Assembly: GCA_022760355.1 (NCBI GenBank) | Contig: JALEGB010000012.1 | Location: 1-64,000 of the forward strand | DNA from: Neomegalonema sp. | GTDB taxonomy: Bacteria > Pseudomonadota > Alphaproteobacteria > Rhodobacterales > Rhodobacteraceae | Length of the DNA: 64,000 nucleotides | Direction: 5' to 3' | Part shown: piece after piece, positions 10,301 through 19,077 of the stretch | How positions within the stretch are numbered: the stretch's first letter is position 1 | Layout: every line of letters begins with the position of its first letter | Position numbers and translations under genes: made by a program | The notes under the pieces: generated by a model | Database searches by the model: none | Seen by the model: only the letters and a program-made list of their open reading frames with translations | What the model was told of the DNA's origin: nothing

Positions 10301-11299
10301 TTGGGGGGCCGTATTCCACGCGAACGTTGGCAGCCGCAAGCGCGCGCGCTGGAAGAAATTCGCGCCAATGGCGGCTTTGAGGCGCCTTTGACCCCGCCAG
10401 CTCCGAAGGTGGAGCCGCGCCGGCTGATTTCGGCCGAGGTTGGTCCGGAGAGTTCGACGAAAGCCGCTCCAACGCCGCCGGCGCCGATCCCAGCGCCTGC
10501 GCCCATACCGACGCCGCATGCCGCGGCAACTGCGGTTGTGGTGGAGCCGAAGCCCGAGGATATCGTGGTCGCGCCGGGAGATGCGCAGGCGCGTGAGGCC
10601 GAAGCCGGCCGCCTGATCCAGTCGGGCTCAATTTCCGCCTATGATCCTGCGCCGCTGGGGATGCTGGACGGCCCTCCCGCCGGCGGTCCAGACGACCTTA
10701 AGCTGATTGAGACCATCGGTCCGAAATTGGAGGCGCGTCTCAACGACCTCGGCGTTTGGAGTTACGATCAGCTGGCCCGGTTCAGCGCCGCCGACTTGGC
10801 GTGGATTGATATCTCGCTGGGGTTGGGCGGGCGTATCATGCGCGAAGGGTGGGCGCGGCAGGCCGTTGAAATGTCTAAGCGCAAGGCCGCGGGCGACATG
10901 TCGATTGGCGGCGAGGGCGCCTGGACGCTGCAAACCCGTGTCGGCGCGCTGGACGAGGCGCTCCACGCCGCGCGCAGCTCGCCTTATACGGCGGTTGAGG
11001 CTGAGGCGATGCGGTTGATCTCGGGCGGCGATCCGGAGGCGGCGCCGCGCCCGTCGGGATTGCTGGACGGGCCGAGCGGCGCATCGCCGGATGATCTGAA
11101 GCAGATCAACGGCGTCGGGCCGAATCTTGAGCGGCTGCTCAATGATTTGGGCGTGTATTACTTCAGCCAGATCGCGGAATTCTCCGCCAGCGATCTGGCG
11201 TGGATCGATACTCGACTGAAATTCAAAGGCCGCATCGTTCGAGACCGCTGGGCGCCGCAGGCGGTCGCGCTGCAGACCTGGCGTCAACGACGCGGGTGA
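7355..11299 (+). CDS. Large membrane-anchored coiled-coil protein with four C-terminal helix-hairpin-helix modules
   Basis: 1314 aa; N-terminal TM (IWLWLVLAAVLGAAAMWAYW), long Ala/Glu/Arg coiled coil, four repeats like DDLKQINGVGPNLERLLNDLGVYYFSQIAEFSASDLAWIDTRLKFKGRIVRDRWAPQA. Confidence 0.85.
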   Translation: MDQLFQNTPIWLWLVLAAVLGAAAMWAYWRCLVQENQALAEAALADRDAQLQSIQEHYDEHPLGVGPAEPAAAALPIAALAAETGPKADGDEAAKLRYRVWALETRLRRVQDGVRAGEALDASMVGEGLDEVDGDGPPPREVAELKFAAWRAAQAKEAPKTALAPLAEASLPPKGAPAEPGAAAALAARADRLEARLARTLAAAKGGRLSELQAIEDELAADKASQSKRFGSAFEPVGSGDPSSLRFRNWLLSATLTRVLEQARAGWPIDPTAVSEELEAAARGAAKVELPADAPAEEPRAEAAPADKTASELKALSDERDALADESSGLRYRVWMLGRGLDPDTGAERFKTTAEPDGAAIEKLTLELTEAKSEADAATGLAEEAQETIDAIRAELEEAKAEAATAAVAVELGRKAEEQSDALRARIERLEPEVERLTEARRQAVEELALVKKRVGADADAARQLRSRASLAEAGLRAVRAELADASQFAPARDAAQAELATVRGGLERATAENARLHSAAAATEARLWSAEWRLANARTHLAATVASAEQIAQEKARLVEREGDVRRLRSDTAVLRSRLWSSEWRLKHAAASVQETQRLKSALAAADNRPPVTVEDPKLRAERDRLTTRVRELEVALAQRGDADEAELRRREAETLRARLALAEAEATRMRAALVESAAERAVKSERISKSERSGAPVSRSAGAALAAAREAAKPDPFAARMRAPSSTPEEDTARAKLRRELEPVRGAPLWGVETAALELIDSRSISAITSPRPTCLLDRPSVGEPDDLTLIAEVTPKMADAMRRIGLFYFHQFEECAPRDLAWIDDRLSLRGAVVRERWTPQARQLAEWKRAKRLKLNMRGYWTVDWSADEAPAITALAPPAPEPASVATVRHVVNVDRPMSGAEYAMLDLIADPKFDESDAGMPAELRVAEGRLADDLTRISGVDTTLATALARYNVTTYRRIAEMTPQAGAWLDRRLGLGGRIPRERWQPQARALEEIRANGGFEAPLTPPAPKVEPRRLISAEVGPESSTKAAPTPPAPIPAPAPIPTPHAAATAVVVEPKPEDIVVAPGDAQAREAEAGRLIQSGSISAYDPAPLGMLDGPPAGGPDDLKLIETIGPKLEARLNDLGVWSYDQLARFSAADLAWIDISLGLGGRIMREGWARQAVEMSKRKAAGDMSIGGEGAWTLQTRVGALDEALHAARSSPYTAVEAEAMRLISGGDPEAAPRPSGLLDGPSGASPDDLKQINGVGPNLERLLNDLGVYYFSQIAEFSASDLAWIDTRLKFKGRIVRDRWAPQAVALQTWRQRRG

Positions 11300-11314
11300 A
11301 CTGATGTTCAATCA

Positions 11315-11350
11315 ATGGCGGCGCAGGCGTTTCTTCGTCCGCGCCGCCAT
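11315..11350 (+). terminator. Perfect 10-bp inverted repeat downstream of the HhH protein gene
   Basis: ATGGCGGCGC...GCGCCGCCAT, followed by CCTGATCTTTTA. Confidence 0.5.
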
Positions 11351-11396
11351 CCTGATCTTTTATCATGAAAGTTTTTCCGCCTCTCGGCTCACGCCG

Positions 11397-11471
11397 GTTC
11401 GCACCCTAGAGCTTGTTTGGTCGCGATTTGCGAGCCGTTAGATGGGTCCATCTAACTTCAAATCGCTCTAG
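11397..11471. repeat. Dispersed repeat: TAGGGTGCGAAC element plus 66-bp CTAG-bounded palindromic element (copy A)
   Basis: GTTCGCACCCTAG, then CTAG...GCGATTTG-N7-TTAGATGG-gt-CCATCTAA-ctt-CAAATCGC...CTAG; near-identical inverted copy at 24460-24527. Confidence 0.85.
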
Positions 11472-12175
11472 GCGTTGAGCTGATCTGCTAAATCATCGAA
11501 ATCTCGAGCATTAATCGTCCATGCGCCGGTTGGGGCCAAATCCTTGCTTTGCCCTGGCCCATGTTCCGTCGCGCGCAGCACAAACGCCGTCTGCAATCCC
11601 GCCGCCGCGGCGGCCTCTAAATCCTCATTATGCGCCGCAACCATCATGCAGGCCTCCGGCGGCGCGTCCGCCATCGTTGCGGAGCGCAGATAGGCTTCGG
11701 GTTGAGGTTTGTAAGCCCGAGCAGGCTCCGCCCCCAATATCGCGTCCCATGGCAGCGCCGCTCGCCGCGCCATCCGGGCGATCAGCGCGATGTTTCCGTT
11801 CGAACAGGGCGCGATAAAATAGCGTTGCTTCAGCCGCGACAGCGCCGGCCCAACCTCCGGCCATGGGTCCAACCGACGCCACGCCTTATTCAGATCGCGC
11901 CGCGCCGGCTCATCAAACAATTCGGCGACGCCGAACTGCGCCAGCAGCTTGTCCAAGCTTTCACGATGCAAATCATCGAGGATCGTCCATCCCCGTCGAC
12001 CGCTGCGCACTTCCTCCATCGACGGCTGATAGAGGCTCCGCCACGCATCCGCGAACGCAAATGGGTCCAGCGCCGCGCCCCGCGTCTCGGCGGCCTGCTT
12101 GACTTCGCGGGCGACAGAGCCGCGCCAATCAACCACGGTTCCAAAGACATCGAATAACAGCACTTCCGGCAGCAT
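11468..12175 (-). CDS. Haloacid dehalogenase type II / HAD hydrolase
   Basis: MLPEVLLFDVFGTVVDWRGS... with HAD motif I DVFGTVVD and LGAEPARAYKPQPEAYL; start moved from ORF-track 12229 to an internal ATG. Confidence 0.88.
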   Translation of the reverse strand: MLPEVLLFDVFGTVVDWRGSVAREVKQAAETRGAALDPFAFADAWRSLYQPSMEEVRSGRRGWTILDDLHRESLDKLLAQFGVAELFDEPARRDLNKAWRRLDPWPEVGPALSRLKQRYFIAPCSNGNIALIARMARRAALPWDAILGAEPARAYKPQPEAYLRSATMADAPPEACMMVAAHNEDLEAAAAAGLQTAFVLRATEHGPGQSKDLAPTGAWTINARDFDDLADQLNA

Positions 12176-12189
12176 CACCGCCCTCCCGC

Positions 12190-12927
12190 CTATTTGGCGC
12201 GCTCCGCTTCCGCGTACAGCTCCGCCCATCTCGCCTCGATCACACGCGCATATCGGATCGGAGGCAAGCCATATGCGCCGCTGGAATACCCGTCATTCAC
12301 CTCGACGATCAGGGTGCGCCCGTCGCGCACGACTCCGAAATCGAGCGCATAGGCCGCCGGTCCGTCCGCGTAAGCCGCAATTGCTTGGCGCACCGTTTCG
12401 GCGCGCGGAAAAAGCAGCGGATCTCCCTTGTAGTGCCGCAGCCCGACAAGGTCGCCATGCGTGACGAACGCCCGATATTCGCTGAGAAAATCAATTGGCT
12501 CCGCGCAATCCACCGGCTCATCATCGGCAATATGAGCCGTCGGGATCAGGTCGCTAAATCGCCGCCATAGCTGGCCCCCAAACAGCTTATGACGATGAGG
12601 CGCCGGCTTCACAAACAGAGCGTCCCCTTTTTCCACCCGGGCCCGCGCCTCCCCCATGACGCTGCGCCAAAGCCGCCGACCGGCAAAGGGCGCGAGCGTT
12701 CCTGGCACAGGATCAAGCGCCGGGATCTTAAGCCCAAGCCGTGTGAAGGCGCGATGGGCCAAGTGGATGCCGCCGATGACGATATCGCCGCGGACCAACG
12801 AAATGGCGTCAAACTCATCGAGCGAAAAATGTCGGATCTCAGCGCCGAGTTGCTCGAAGCCAATCTCAGCGGTCAACCGATTGACGCTGAACGCGCCCCG
12901 ATCCAACTCAAGAATATGAACAGCCAT
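12190..12927 (-). CDS. ATP-grasp domain protein
   Basis: 245 aa; DALFVKPAPHRHKLFGG, FLSEYRAFV, YALDFGVVRDGRTLIVEVNDGYSSGAYGL. Confidence 0.7.
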   Translation of the reverse strand: MAVHILELDRGAFSVNRLTAEIGFEQLGAEIRHFSLDEFDAISLVRGDIVIGGIHLAHRAFTRLGLKIPALDPVPGTLAPFAGRRLWRSVMGEARARVEKGDALFVKPAPHRHKLFGGQLWRRFSDLIPTAHIADDEPVDCAEPIDFLSEYRAFVTHGDLVGLRHYKGDPLLFPRAETVRQAIAAYADGPAAYALDFGVVRDGRTLIVEVNDGYSSGAYGLPPIRYARVIEARWAELYAEAERAK

Positions 12928-13008
12928 CTCGCGCGCCAGGTTTGTTTCCAGAAGCGCGGCGTATAGTCAGATTTTGGGGCGAGCGCATGTCCTGGACGCG
13001 TTCCCAGC

Positions 13009-14223
13009 CTAATGGACGGACAGGATCAGATTTCGCACCACCGGATAGATCTCATGTTCCCAACGCTTACCGTTGAAGACGCCATAATGGCCAACATTCG
13101 CCTGGAGATGATGGCGCTTCAGATGGGGGCGGAGCGCGCCGCAAAGCTCATGCGCTTTCGATGTCTGCCCCATGCCGCAAATATCATCGCGCCCGCCCTC
13201 CACCGTCAGCAGGGCGGTTTTACGAATGGCGTTCGGGTTTACGAGGCGGCCGCGGTAGGTGAATTCGCCCTTCGCGAGCTGCCGCTGCTGAAAGATCCGC
13301 TCCACAGTGCCCAGATAGAAGGATTCAGTCAGGTCCAGCACTGCGAAATACTCATCGTAAAAGCGCTTGATCTTGTCCGCCTTCTCAGTTTCGCCAGCCG
13401 CTAAATGTCCGTAGAGCTTTCGATGCGCCTCATTGTGCCGTTCCATGTTCATCGCCATGAATGAGCTCAGCTGCACAAAACCAGGATACACTTTGCGGCC
13501 CGCCCCGGCGTATCGGCTCGGCACTTGCGCGATCAGATTGCTTTTGAACCATGAGATCGGCTTCTGGGTCGCCAGATCATTCACTTCCGTCGGCGACTCC
13601 TTCACGTCGATCGGACCGGCCATTAGCGTCATCGAGCGTGGTTGCGCCGGGTGATCGTCCTCGGCCATGACCGCCGCCGCGACCAATGCTTGCACGCAAG
13701 GTTGGCAGACCGCGACAATATGCGCGCCAGGCCCGATTTCTTCTAAAAAGCGAATAATATAGGCGACATAATCGTCCACATCGAAATCACCATCCGCCAG
13801 CGGAACGTCGCGCGCGTTCTTCCAGTCGGTGATATAGACTGCGTGATCTTGCAAAAGCGTCTTGACGGTGCCGCGCAGCAAGGTCGCAAAGTGACCCGAG
13901 AGCGGAGCGATCACCAACACTTTGGGCTGCGCCTCGTCCCCTTCTTTGGCGAATTTCAGCAAATCGCCGAAGGGCATCGAGAGCGCGACCTCCTCAGTCA
14001 CAGCGCGCTGCTCTCCAGTTCTGCCTGCGCTTTCAATGCTGTAGTTGGGGCGCGCGTGCGTGAAGGTGAAACGCGAGATCATCTCCAGGCTCGCATCCAC
14101 CCAACGGCTCACGGGCTCCGCCTTTTGCCACGCCGGGTGAGCGTTAAATATTCGCCCGGCGTCAGCCAATGCGCGCAGCGGCCCGATTACGCCATTTTGG
14201 AATTCGTACGTCTGATACAACAT
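13009..14223 (-). CDS. Intracellular polyhydroxyalkanoate depolymerase
   Basis: MLYQTYEFQNGVIGPLRALADAG..., VLVIAPLSGHFATLLRGTVKTLL, HLQANVGHYGVFNGKRWEHEIYPVVRNLI. Confidence 0.93.
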   Translation of the reverse strand: MLYQTYEFQNGVIGPLRALADAGRIFNAHPAWQKAEPVSRWVDASLEMISRFTFTHARPNYSIESAGRTGEQRAVTEEVALSMPFGDLLKFAKEGDEAQPKVLVIAPLSGHFATLLRGTVKTLLQDHAVYITDWKNARDVPLADGDFDVDDYVAYIIRFLEEIGPGAHIVAVCQPCVQALVAAAVMAEDDHPAQPRSMTLMAGPIDVKESPTEVNDLATQKPISWFKSNLIAQVPSRYAGAGRKVYPGFVQLSSFMAMNMERHNEAHRKLYGHLAAGETEKADKIKRFYDEYFAVLDLTESFYLGTVERIFQQRQLAKGEFTYRGRLVNPNAIRKTALLTVEGGRDDICGMGQTSKAHELCGALRPHLKRHHLQANVGHYGVFNGKRWEHEIYPVVRNLILSVH

Positions 14224-14353
14224 CGCCCGCCACTGCCCCATATTGCTTTGACGCCGCAACAGCAAACGCCGCGCCGCTTCGCAAAAATTAAGTGCATTAG
14301 CTTCTATCCTGCGAAAAGATTGTTCAAGATCAAGTTAGTCGGCTGGGGACACC

Positions 14354-15010
14354 ATGGGAAATGCAACACTTACCATCTCGTCGAAAAACTACTCCTCCTG
14401 GTCGCTGCGCGGTTGGCTGCTCTGCAAAATGGCTGGGCTGGATTTCGCCGAGACCCAGATCGACCTGGACGACCCGGAGGCGCGGCAGGAGCTGCTGCTG
14501 CTGTCCCCGTCAGTGCGAGTCCCTCGACTGACGCATAAGAAGGTGACGGTGTGGGACACGTTGGCGATCGCCGCTTATCTGGATGAAGTGGCGCCCAAGG
14601 CGGGCCTGCTGCCTGAGGATGTTGCTGCGCGCGCCCATTGCCGGGCGGTGTCGGGCGAGATGCATTCGGGGTTCTATAACCTACGCTCAGCGCTGCCGAT
14701 GAACATCAAGGCGCGGCATGAGCGTTTCACGATCTTCTCCGGCGCTCGGCCGGATGTTGAGCGGGTTCAGGAAATTTGGCGTGAATGTCTCGCGCAATAT
14801 GGCGGACCGTATCTGTTCGGCGACCATCCCAACCTGGCGGACGCCATGTACGCGCCCGTCTGCACCCGCTTTCGCACCTACGCCGTTGAGCTGCCGGAGG
14901 AGCTGCAGCGCTATTGCAAAACAATCTTCGACTGGCCGTTGATGCAAGAGTGGGAAGCGCAGGCTGTCGCGGAGCCCGATGAGATCATAGAGCTCGAAGT
15001 CGAGTTCTAG
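14354..15010 (+). CDS. Glutathione S-transferase family protein
   Basis: LTISSKNYSSWSLRGWLLCKMAGLDF..., GST N- and C-domain pattern. Confidence 0.88.
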   Translation: MGNATLTISSKNYSSWSLRGWLLCKMAGLDFAETQIDLDDPEARQELLLLSPSVRVPRLTHKKVTVWDTLAIAAYLDEVAPKAGLLPEDVAARAHCRAVSGEMHSGFYNLRSALPMNIKARHERFTIFSGARPDVERVQEIWRECLAQYGGPYLFGDHPNLADAMYAPVCTRFRTYAVELPEELQRYCKTIFDWPLMQEWEAQAVAEPDEIIELEVEF

Positions 15011-15061
15011 CTTCGCGGCTCATTCGGCGCGATGAGATGATGATCGTGTCGAGCGCAATTG

Positions 15062-15094
15062 CGGCATCCTGTCTTGAGAACATACAGGATGCCG
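15062..15094. terminator. Hairpin between convergent GST and Lys-rich protein genes
   Basis: Perfect 11-bp inverted repeat CGGCATCCTGT / ACAGGATGCCG, 11-nt loop; no U-tract. Confidence 0.5.
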
Positions 15095-15140
15095 GAGCTC
15101 ATGGGCCAATCGTCGCCCCGCGGCCAATCTGATTGACGGT

Positions 15141-15989
15141 TTAGTGGCGGGTCACGAACGCATTGCCGCACGCATGCAGCTTACGCGCTTCTTCTTGCGC
15201 CTTGGCCGGGTCTACGGTTTTCACCGTCTTATTGCGCGCTCTAGGCGCCTGAACCGGCGCGTTCGGCGAACCCCACACGCCCAGCCCGCTCCAGCTCGTC
15301 GGAGCGCTCCGCATCATTGGCGCTGCGAAGGAGGCGTAGGCCGCAAAAGGAGCGAACGGGTTCATAAGCAGCAAGCTCTTGCGTGGATCGCAGCTGCTTT
15401 GGAACAGGTTTGCCGCGTTTTGGCACATCTCCAGCCATATTGAGATCGGATCAAGCGCGGCGACGGCGGGGCCAAAAGGCGCTGATTTCGCAGCGGCGTC
15501 GGCCTCGGACTTCGGCGCCTGTTCGGTTTTTGCGGCGGATTTCTCTTCGGCCGCCTTCCCGTTCAGCTTCGCGGAAGCCTTCTTAGTGGCGTCGAGGGTT
15601 TGGGTTGCTGCGGCCGCCGTTTCGACGGGCTTTGGCGCATCCGCTTTAACCGATTTGGCCTTCTTCGCCTTGGGCGCCTTTGCTTCCGCGGCGCTCATGT
15701 CGCGGTCGCTTTTTTTCTTCGCCGCTTTTGAGGTTTTCGAGACCTTGGCGCTCTTTACGGTCTTCACCGCTGTCGTCGCTGCGTTGGCCGTGCGGACTTT
15801 TCGACCGCTGGCGCCGATGGCTTGCCATTTCAGCGTCGCTTCGATCGCGTCGCGGCTCCAATATACGCGTCGGCCGCGTTTGACGCCCGGGCCGAGCGGG
15901 CAGCTCGGATTGCCCGCACGTTCCCGCAGGCCCGCCAAGGATACGCCGAGCGCTTCCGCGGCTTCATGCCGATCGAGTTCAGCGGTCAT
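15141..15989 (-). CDS. Hypothetical: N-terminal HTH-like domain, Lys/Ala-rich middle, hydrophobic C-terminal region
   Basis: MTAELDRHEAAEALGVSLAGLRERAGNPSCPLGPGVKRGRRVYWSRDAIEATLKW then Lys/Ala low-complexity; SD GGAGAGATT upstream; start moved from 16112. Confidence 0.75.
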   Translation of the reverse strand: MTAELDRHEAAEALGVSLAGLRERAGNPSCPLGPGVKRGRRVYWSRDAIEATLKWQAIGASGRKVRTANAATTAVKTVKSAKVSKTSKAAKKKSDRDMSAAEAKAPKAKKAKSVKADAPKPVETAAAATQTLDATKKASAKLNGKAAEEKSAAKTEQAPKSEADAAAKSAPFGPAVAALDPISIWLEMCQNAANLFQSSCDPRKSLLLMNPFAPFAAYASFAAPMMRSAPTSWSGLGVWGSPNAPVQAPRARNKTVKTVDPAKAQEEARKLHACGNAFVTRH

Positions 15990-16178
15990 TTCCAATCTCT
16001 CCTTCCGCCCGCATTGCGGATGCCTCTGCGCGCCGTCGCGCGCGAATCTATAAATTGCCGGGAGGGGGAGCGCCTGATCGCGATTTCGCCCTCTTTCGGC
16101 CGCGATTCGCATGTTTGGCGAAAGTTGTTAACGGCGAGCTAATGGGCGGATGTAGGCGCCGCCCGCCGCTAAATATGT

Positions 16179-17705
16179 CTATTGCAACAAGGTGTTATAG
16201 CGCTCGCGCAACAGTTGTTTCTGCACTTTTCCCATCGTGTTTCTTGGCAGGGCGTTAACGAACAGAACCCGTTTGGGCTGTTTGAATTTCGCAAGCCGCT
16301 CCGCGAGCGCGGCGATAATGGATTTTTCATCCTGATCGCCGTCTTTCTCCGCCACCACGATGGCGACAACGCCTTCGCCGAAATCCGGGTGCGGCGCGCC
16401 GATGACTGCCGATTCGGCCACCCCTGGCAGCTCGTCGATGGCCGACTCGATTTCCTTCGGGTAGACGTTCAACCCGCCCGTGATGATCAAATCCTTCGCG
16501 CGGCCGACGATCGTCACATAGCCGTCCGGCTCGCGGTAACCGAGATCGCCGGTGATAAAGAAGCCGTCTGAGCGCATCTCCTCAGCGGTTTTCTCAGGGT
16601 TGCGCCAGTAGCCCTTGCACACATTCGGGCCGCGCACCTCGATCACCCCGGTTTCGCCGTCCACGAGCTCCGCGCCGGTTTCGGGATTGACGACCCGCAG
16701 CTCCACCCCCGGCAAAGCGAGGCCGACCGTGCCGGCGCGCCGCTCCCCGTCATAGGGGTTGGAGGTGTTCATATTCGTCTCTGTCATCCCATAGCGCTCA
16801 AGAATACGATGCCCGGTGCGCGCTTCGAACTGCCGATGCGTCTCGGCCAGCAGCGGCGCGCTGCCGGACACGAACAGGCGCATGTTTTTCGTGAGCGCGC
16901 GATCAAACCGGGGATCGGCCAGCAAGCGCGTGTAGAAGGTGGGTACGCCCATCATCGCAGTAGCGTTGGGCAGCGCTGCAATCGCTTTGTCGACGTCAAA
17001 TTTCGGCATGAAGATCATCGAACCGCCGGCCAGCAGCGAGACATTGGTGGCGACGAACAGCCCATGCGTATGAAATATGGGCAGAGCATGCAGCAATATG
17101 TCCGCTTCGGAAAAGCGCCAGGCGGCGGCCAGAGTTTCAGAGTTTGAGATGAGATTGGCGCAGGACAGCATAGCGCCTTTGGAGCGGCCGGTGGTGCCGG
17201 AGGTATAGAGAATCGCAGCCAGATCCTCGGGGTCTCTTGGGGTCGGGGCCGGGGTTGGGGCGATATTTGCGTCGGCCAGCGCGCGCAGCAGCGCGCCTTC
17301 GCCGTTGGCGCCGAGTGTGAGCAGGCGCGCGCCGGCCTTGTGCGCGATCGGGGCGAGGGCTTCCTCGGCGGCGGGATCGCAAATAATCAGCTTGGGCGCG
17401 GCGTCATCGACGAAATATTCCACCTCCGCCGCGGTATAGGCGGTGTTCAGCGGGACATAGACTGCGCCTGCGGTCGCGGCTGCGGCGTATAGGCTGAGGC
17501 ACTCGACCGACTTCGCCGCCTGAACCACGATCCGCTCGCCCGGCTCAAGCCCGAGGGCGCGAAGGCCGCCCGCCCAGCGTTGCGCCCGATCCGCCATGTC
17601 GCCAAAGCTGACCTGCTCGCCATTGTCTGTCCGAAGAAACGGGCGATTGTCCGTCATCCGTGGCGCGAGAAGCTTGTCAAAAAGTGCGTTGCCGGTCGTC
17701 CTCAT
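16179..17705 (-). CDS. Malonyl-CoA synthetase-like acyl-CoA ligase (ANL superfamily)
   Basis: ILYTSGTTGRSKGAMLS, LERYGMTETNMNTSNPYDGERRAGTVG, GKVQKQLLRERY; MatB-like sequence. Confidence 0.88.
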   Translation of the reverse strand: MRTTGNALFDKLLAPRMTDNRPFLRTDNGEQVSFGDMADRAQRWAGGLRALGLEPGERIVVQAAKSVECLSLYAAAATAGAVYVPLNTAYTAAEVEYFVDDAAPKLIICDPAAEEALAPIAHKAGARLLTLGANGEGALLRALADANIAPTPAPTPRDPEDLAAILYTSGTTGRSKGAMLSCANLISNSETLAAAWRFSEADILLHALPIFHTHGLFVATNVSLLAGGSMIFMPKFDVDKAIAALPNATAMMGVPTFYTRLLADPRFDRALTKNMRLFVSGSAPLLAETHRQFEARTGHRILERYGMTETNMNTSNPYDGERRAGTVGLALPGVELRVVNPETGAELVDGETGVIEVRGPNVCKGYWRNPEKTAEEMRSDGFFITGDLGYREPDGYVTIVGRAKDLIITGGLNVYPKEIESAIDELPGVAESAVIGAPHPDFGEGVVAIVVAEKDGDQDEKSIIAALAERLAKFKQPKRVLFVNALPRNTMGKVQKQLLRERYNTLLQ

Positions 17706-17982
17706 ATCGCTGTCCTCTCCCGCAGATGCGCTGTTGTCGGTCTGTTCGGCGGCAATCTTCCCACGCCCCGTGACGGCCTTTTTTGTCCTGCAAAGGGGGG
17801 GTGCGCAAAGGGAATGCGCGATCGGCGACGAAGGGGAGCCGACCTGTTTGGTGTTTTCCGGAAGATTGTCGGCGCGCCTGAGGGAGGCGCCGCGAAGGCG
17901 GAACATAACGGGCCGGGCAGGTCCCGACATGATGCAGGACAATATCGAGGAGGCTGAGGAGGCGATCGCTAAGCGGGACCGT

Positions 17983-19077
17983 TCATAGCCTGATCAGATG
18001 GTTGTCATAGGCGATCGGCATGCTGCTGAGGGGGGTGAGCCTGGCGTTCGCGCCGATGGCGAAGACGCGGCCCTCGCCGGAGGTGGCTCTAAACCCATCC
18101 GCGGCCGCCGCGACGCCGCAAATGTCGATCGCTTCGGCGGCCCCGGCAAAGGCGCCAGCGTCGTCGAAGATCATGCACAAGCCGCCGCGCGGCGCGGTGT
18201 AGGCGACATGCGCGCCGTCGCCGCTAAAGGCGACGCTGCCGGCATAGTTCCGCGTTCGCCGTTGCAGATCGGTTGGGGCGGCCGCGAACCGAAGCGCCGC
18301 CTCGCCGGGGACGTGCAGCGCCAGGAGGGGCGGGTTTTGCAGCGGCGCGCCCTGCCATTGCATCGCGGCGGCGACCAACCCGTCAGCGCGCAGCGCAAGA
18401 TGTCGGATAGAATGCATCCGCAGCTTTTCGGGCGGCGCCAGTGTTTGCAACAATTTGCCAGATCTAGCGCTTAGATAGGCGAGGTTTGGCCGCATCGTCG
18501 GCAGGTTAAGCTTGGCGCGGCCCGAGTCCGGATGGGTTTGAATGCCGCCATTCGCCACGACCAGGCGCGCGCCGTCCGCCGCCAGCGCAACGTCATGCGG
18601 CCCAACTCCGCCGGAGGAAAACTCTCCGATTCGCCGATAGTCGGCGCGCGCATCCCACACGCCAATGCGTCCTTCGCCCTCTTCAAACGCGTTTTCACTG
18701 GTATAGAGCAGACCGCCATCGGCTGAGAACGCGCCATGACCATAGAACCGCCGACCTTTCGGGGCGCTGAGCCGCGCGCTCTCTCGGCCCTTGGCGCAAT
18801 CGATGACCAGCGCAAAATCGCCGGGGCGGCGGGCGAAGGCGACGGCTTCGGGATGGTGCGGATGTGCGGCGGCCGCGTGGCCTCGCCCGGGCGCGGACAA
18901 GCGAAACGTTTCGGCGCCGTCGAGCCCGAGTCCAACCAAGCTGAAGCGGTCGGCCCCGTCCTTACACGCCGCCAGATAAGCGGGGGAGCCGGCGGCGGCC
19001 CAGGTAACCGTCGGCGCCAAAAGCGACGCGGCCGCGCCTTTCAACAGCATGCGCCGTCCGAGATGGGGGGGCATCAT
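17983..19077 (-). CDS. DUF1513 family protein
   Basis: 364 aa; Tat-like start MLLKGAAASLLAPTVTWAAA; beta-propeller-like repeats; in imelysin cluster. Confidence 0.8.
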   Translation of the reverse strand: MMPPHLGRRMLLKGAAASLLAPTVTWAAAGSPAYLAACKDGADRFSLVGLGLDGAETFRLSAPGRGHAAAAHPHHPEAVAFARRPGDFALVIDCAKGRESARLSAPKGRRFYGHGAFSADGGLLYTSENAFEEGEGRIGVWDARADYRRIGEFSSGGVGPHDVALAADGARLVVANGGIQTHPDSGRAKLNLPTMRPNLAYLSARSGKLLQTLAPPEKLRMHSIRHLALRADGLVAAAMQWQGAPLQNPPLLALHVPGEAALRFAAAPTDLQRRTRNYAGSVAFSGDGAHVAYTAPRGGLCMIFDDAGAFAGAAEAIDICGVAAAADGFRATSGEGRVFAIGANARLTPLSSMPIAYDNHLIRL

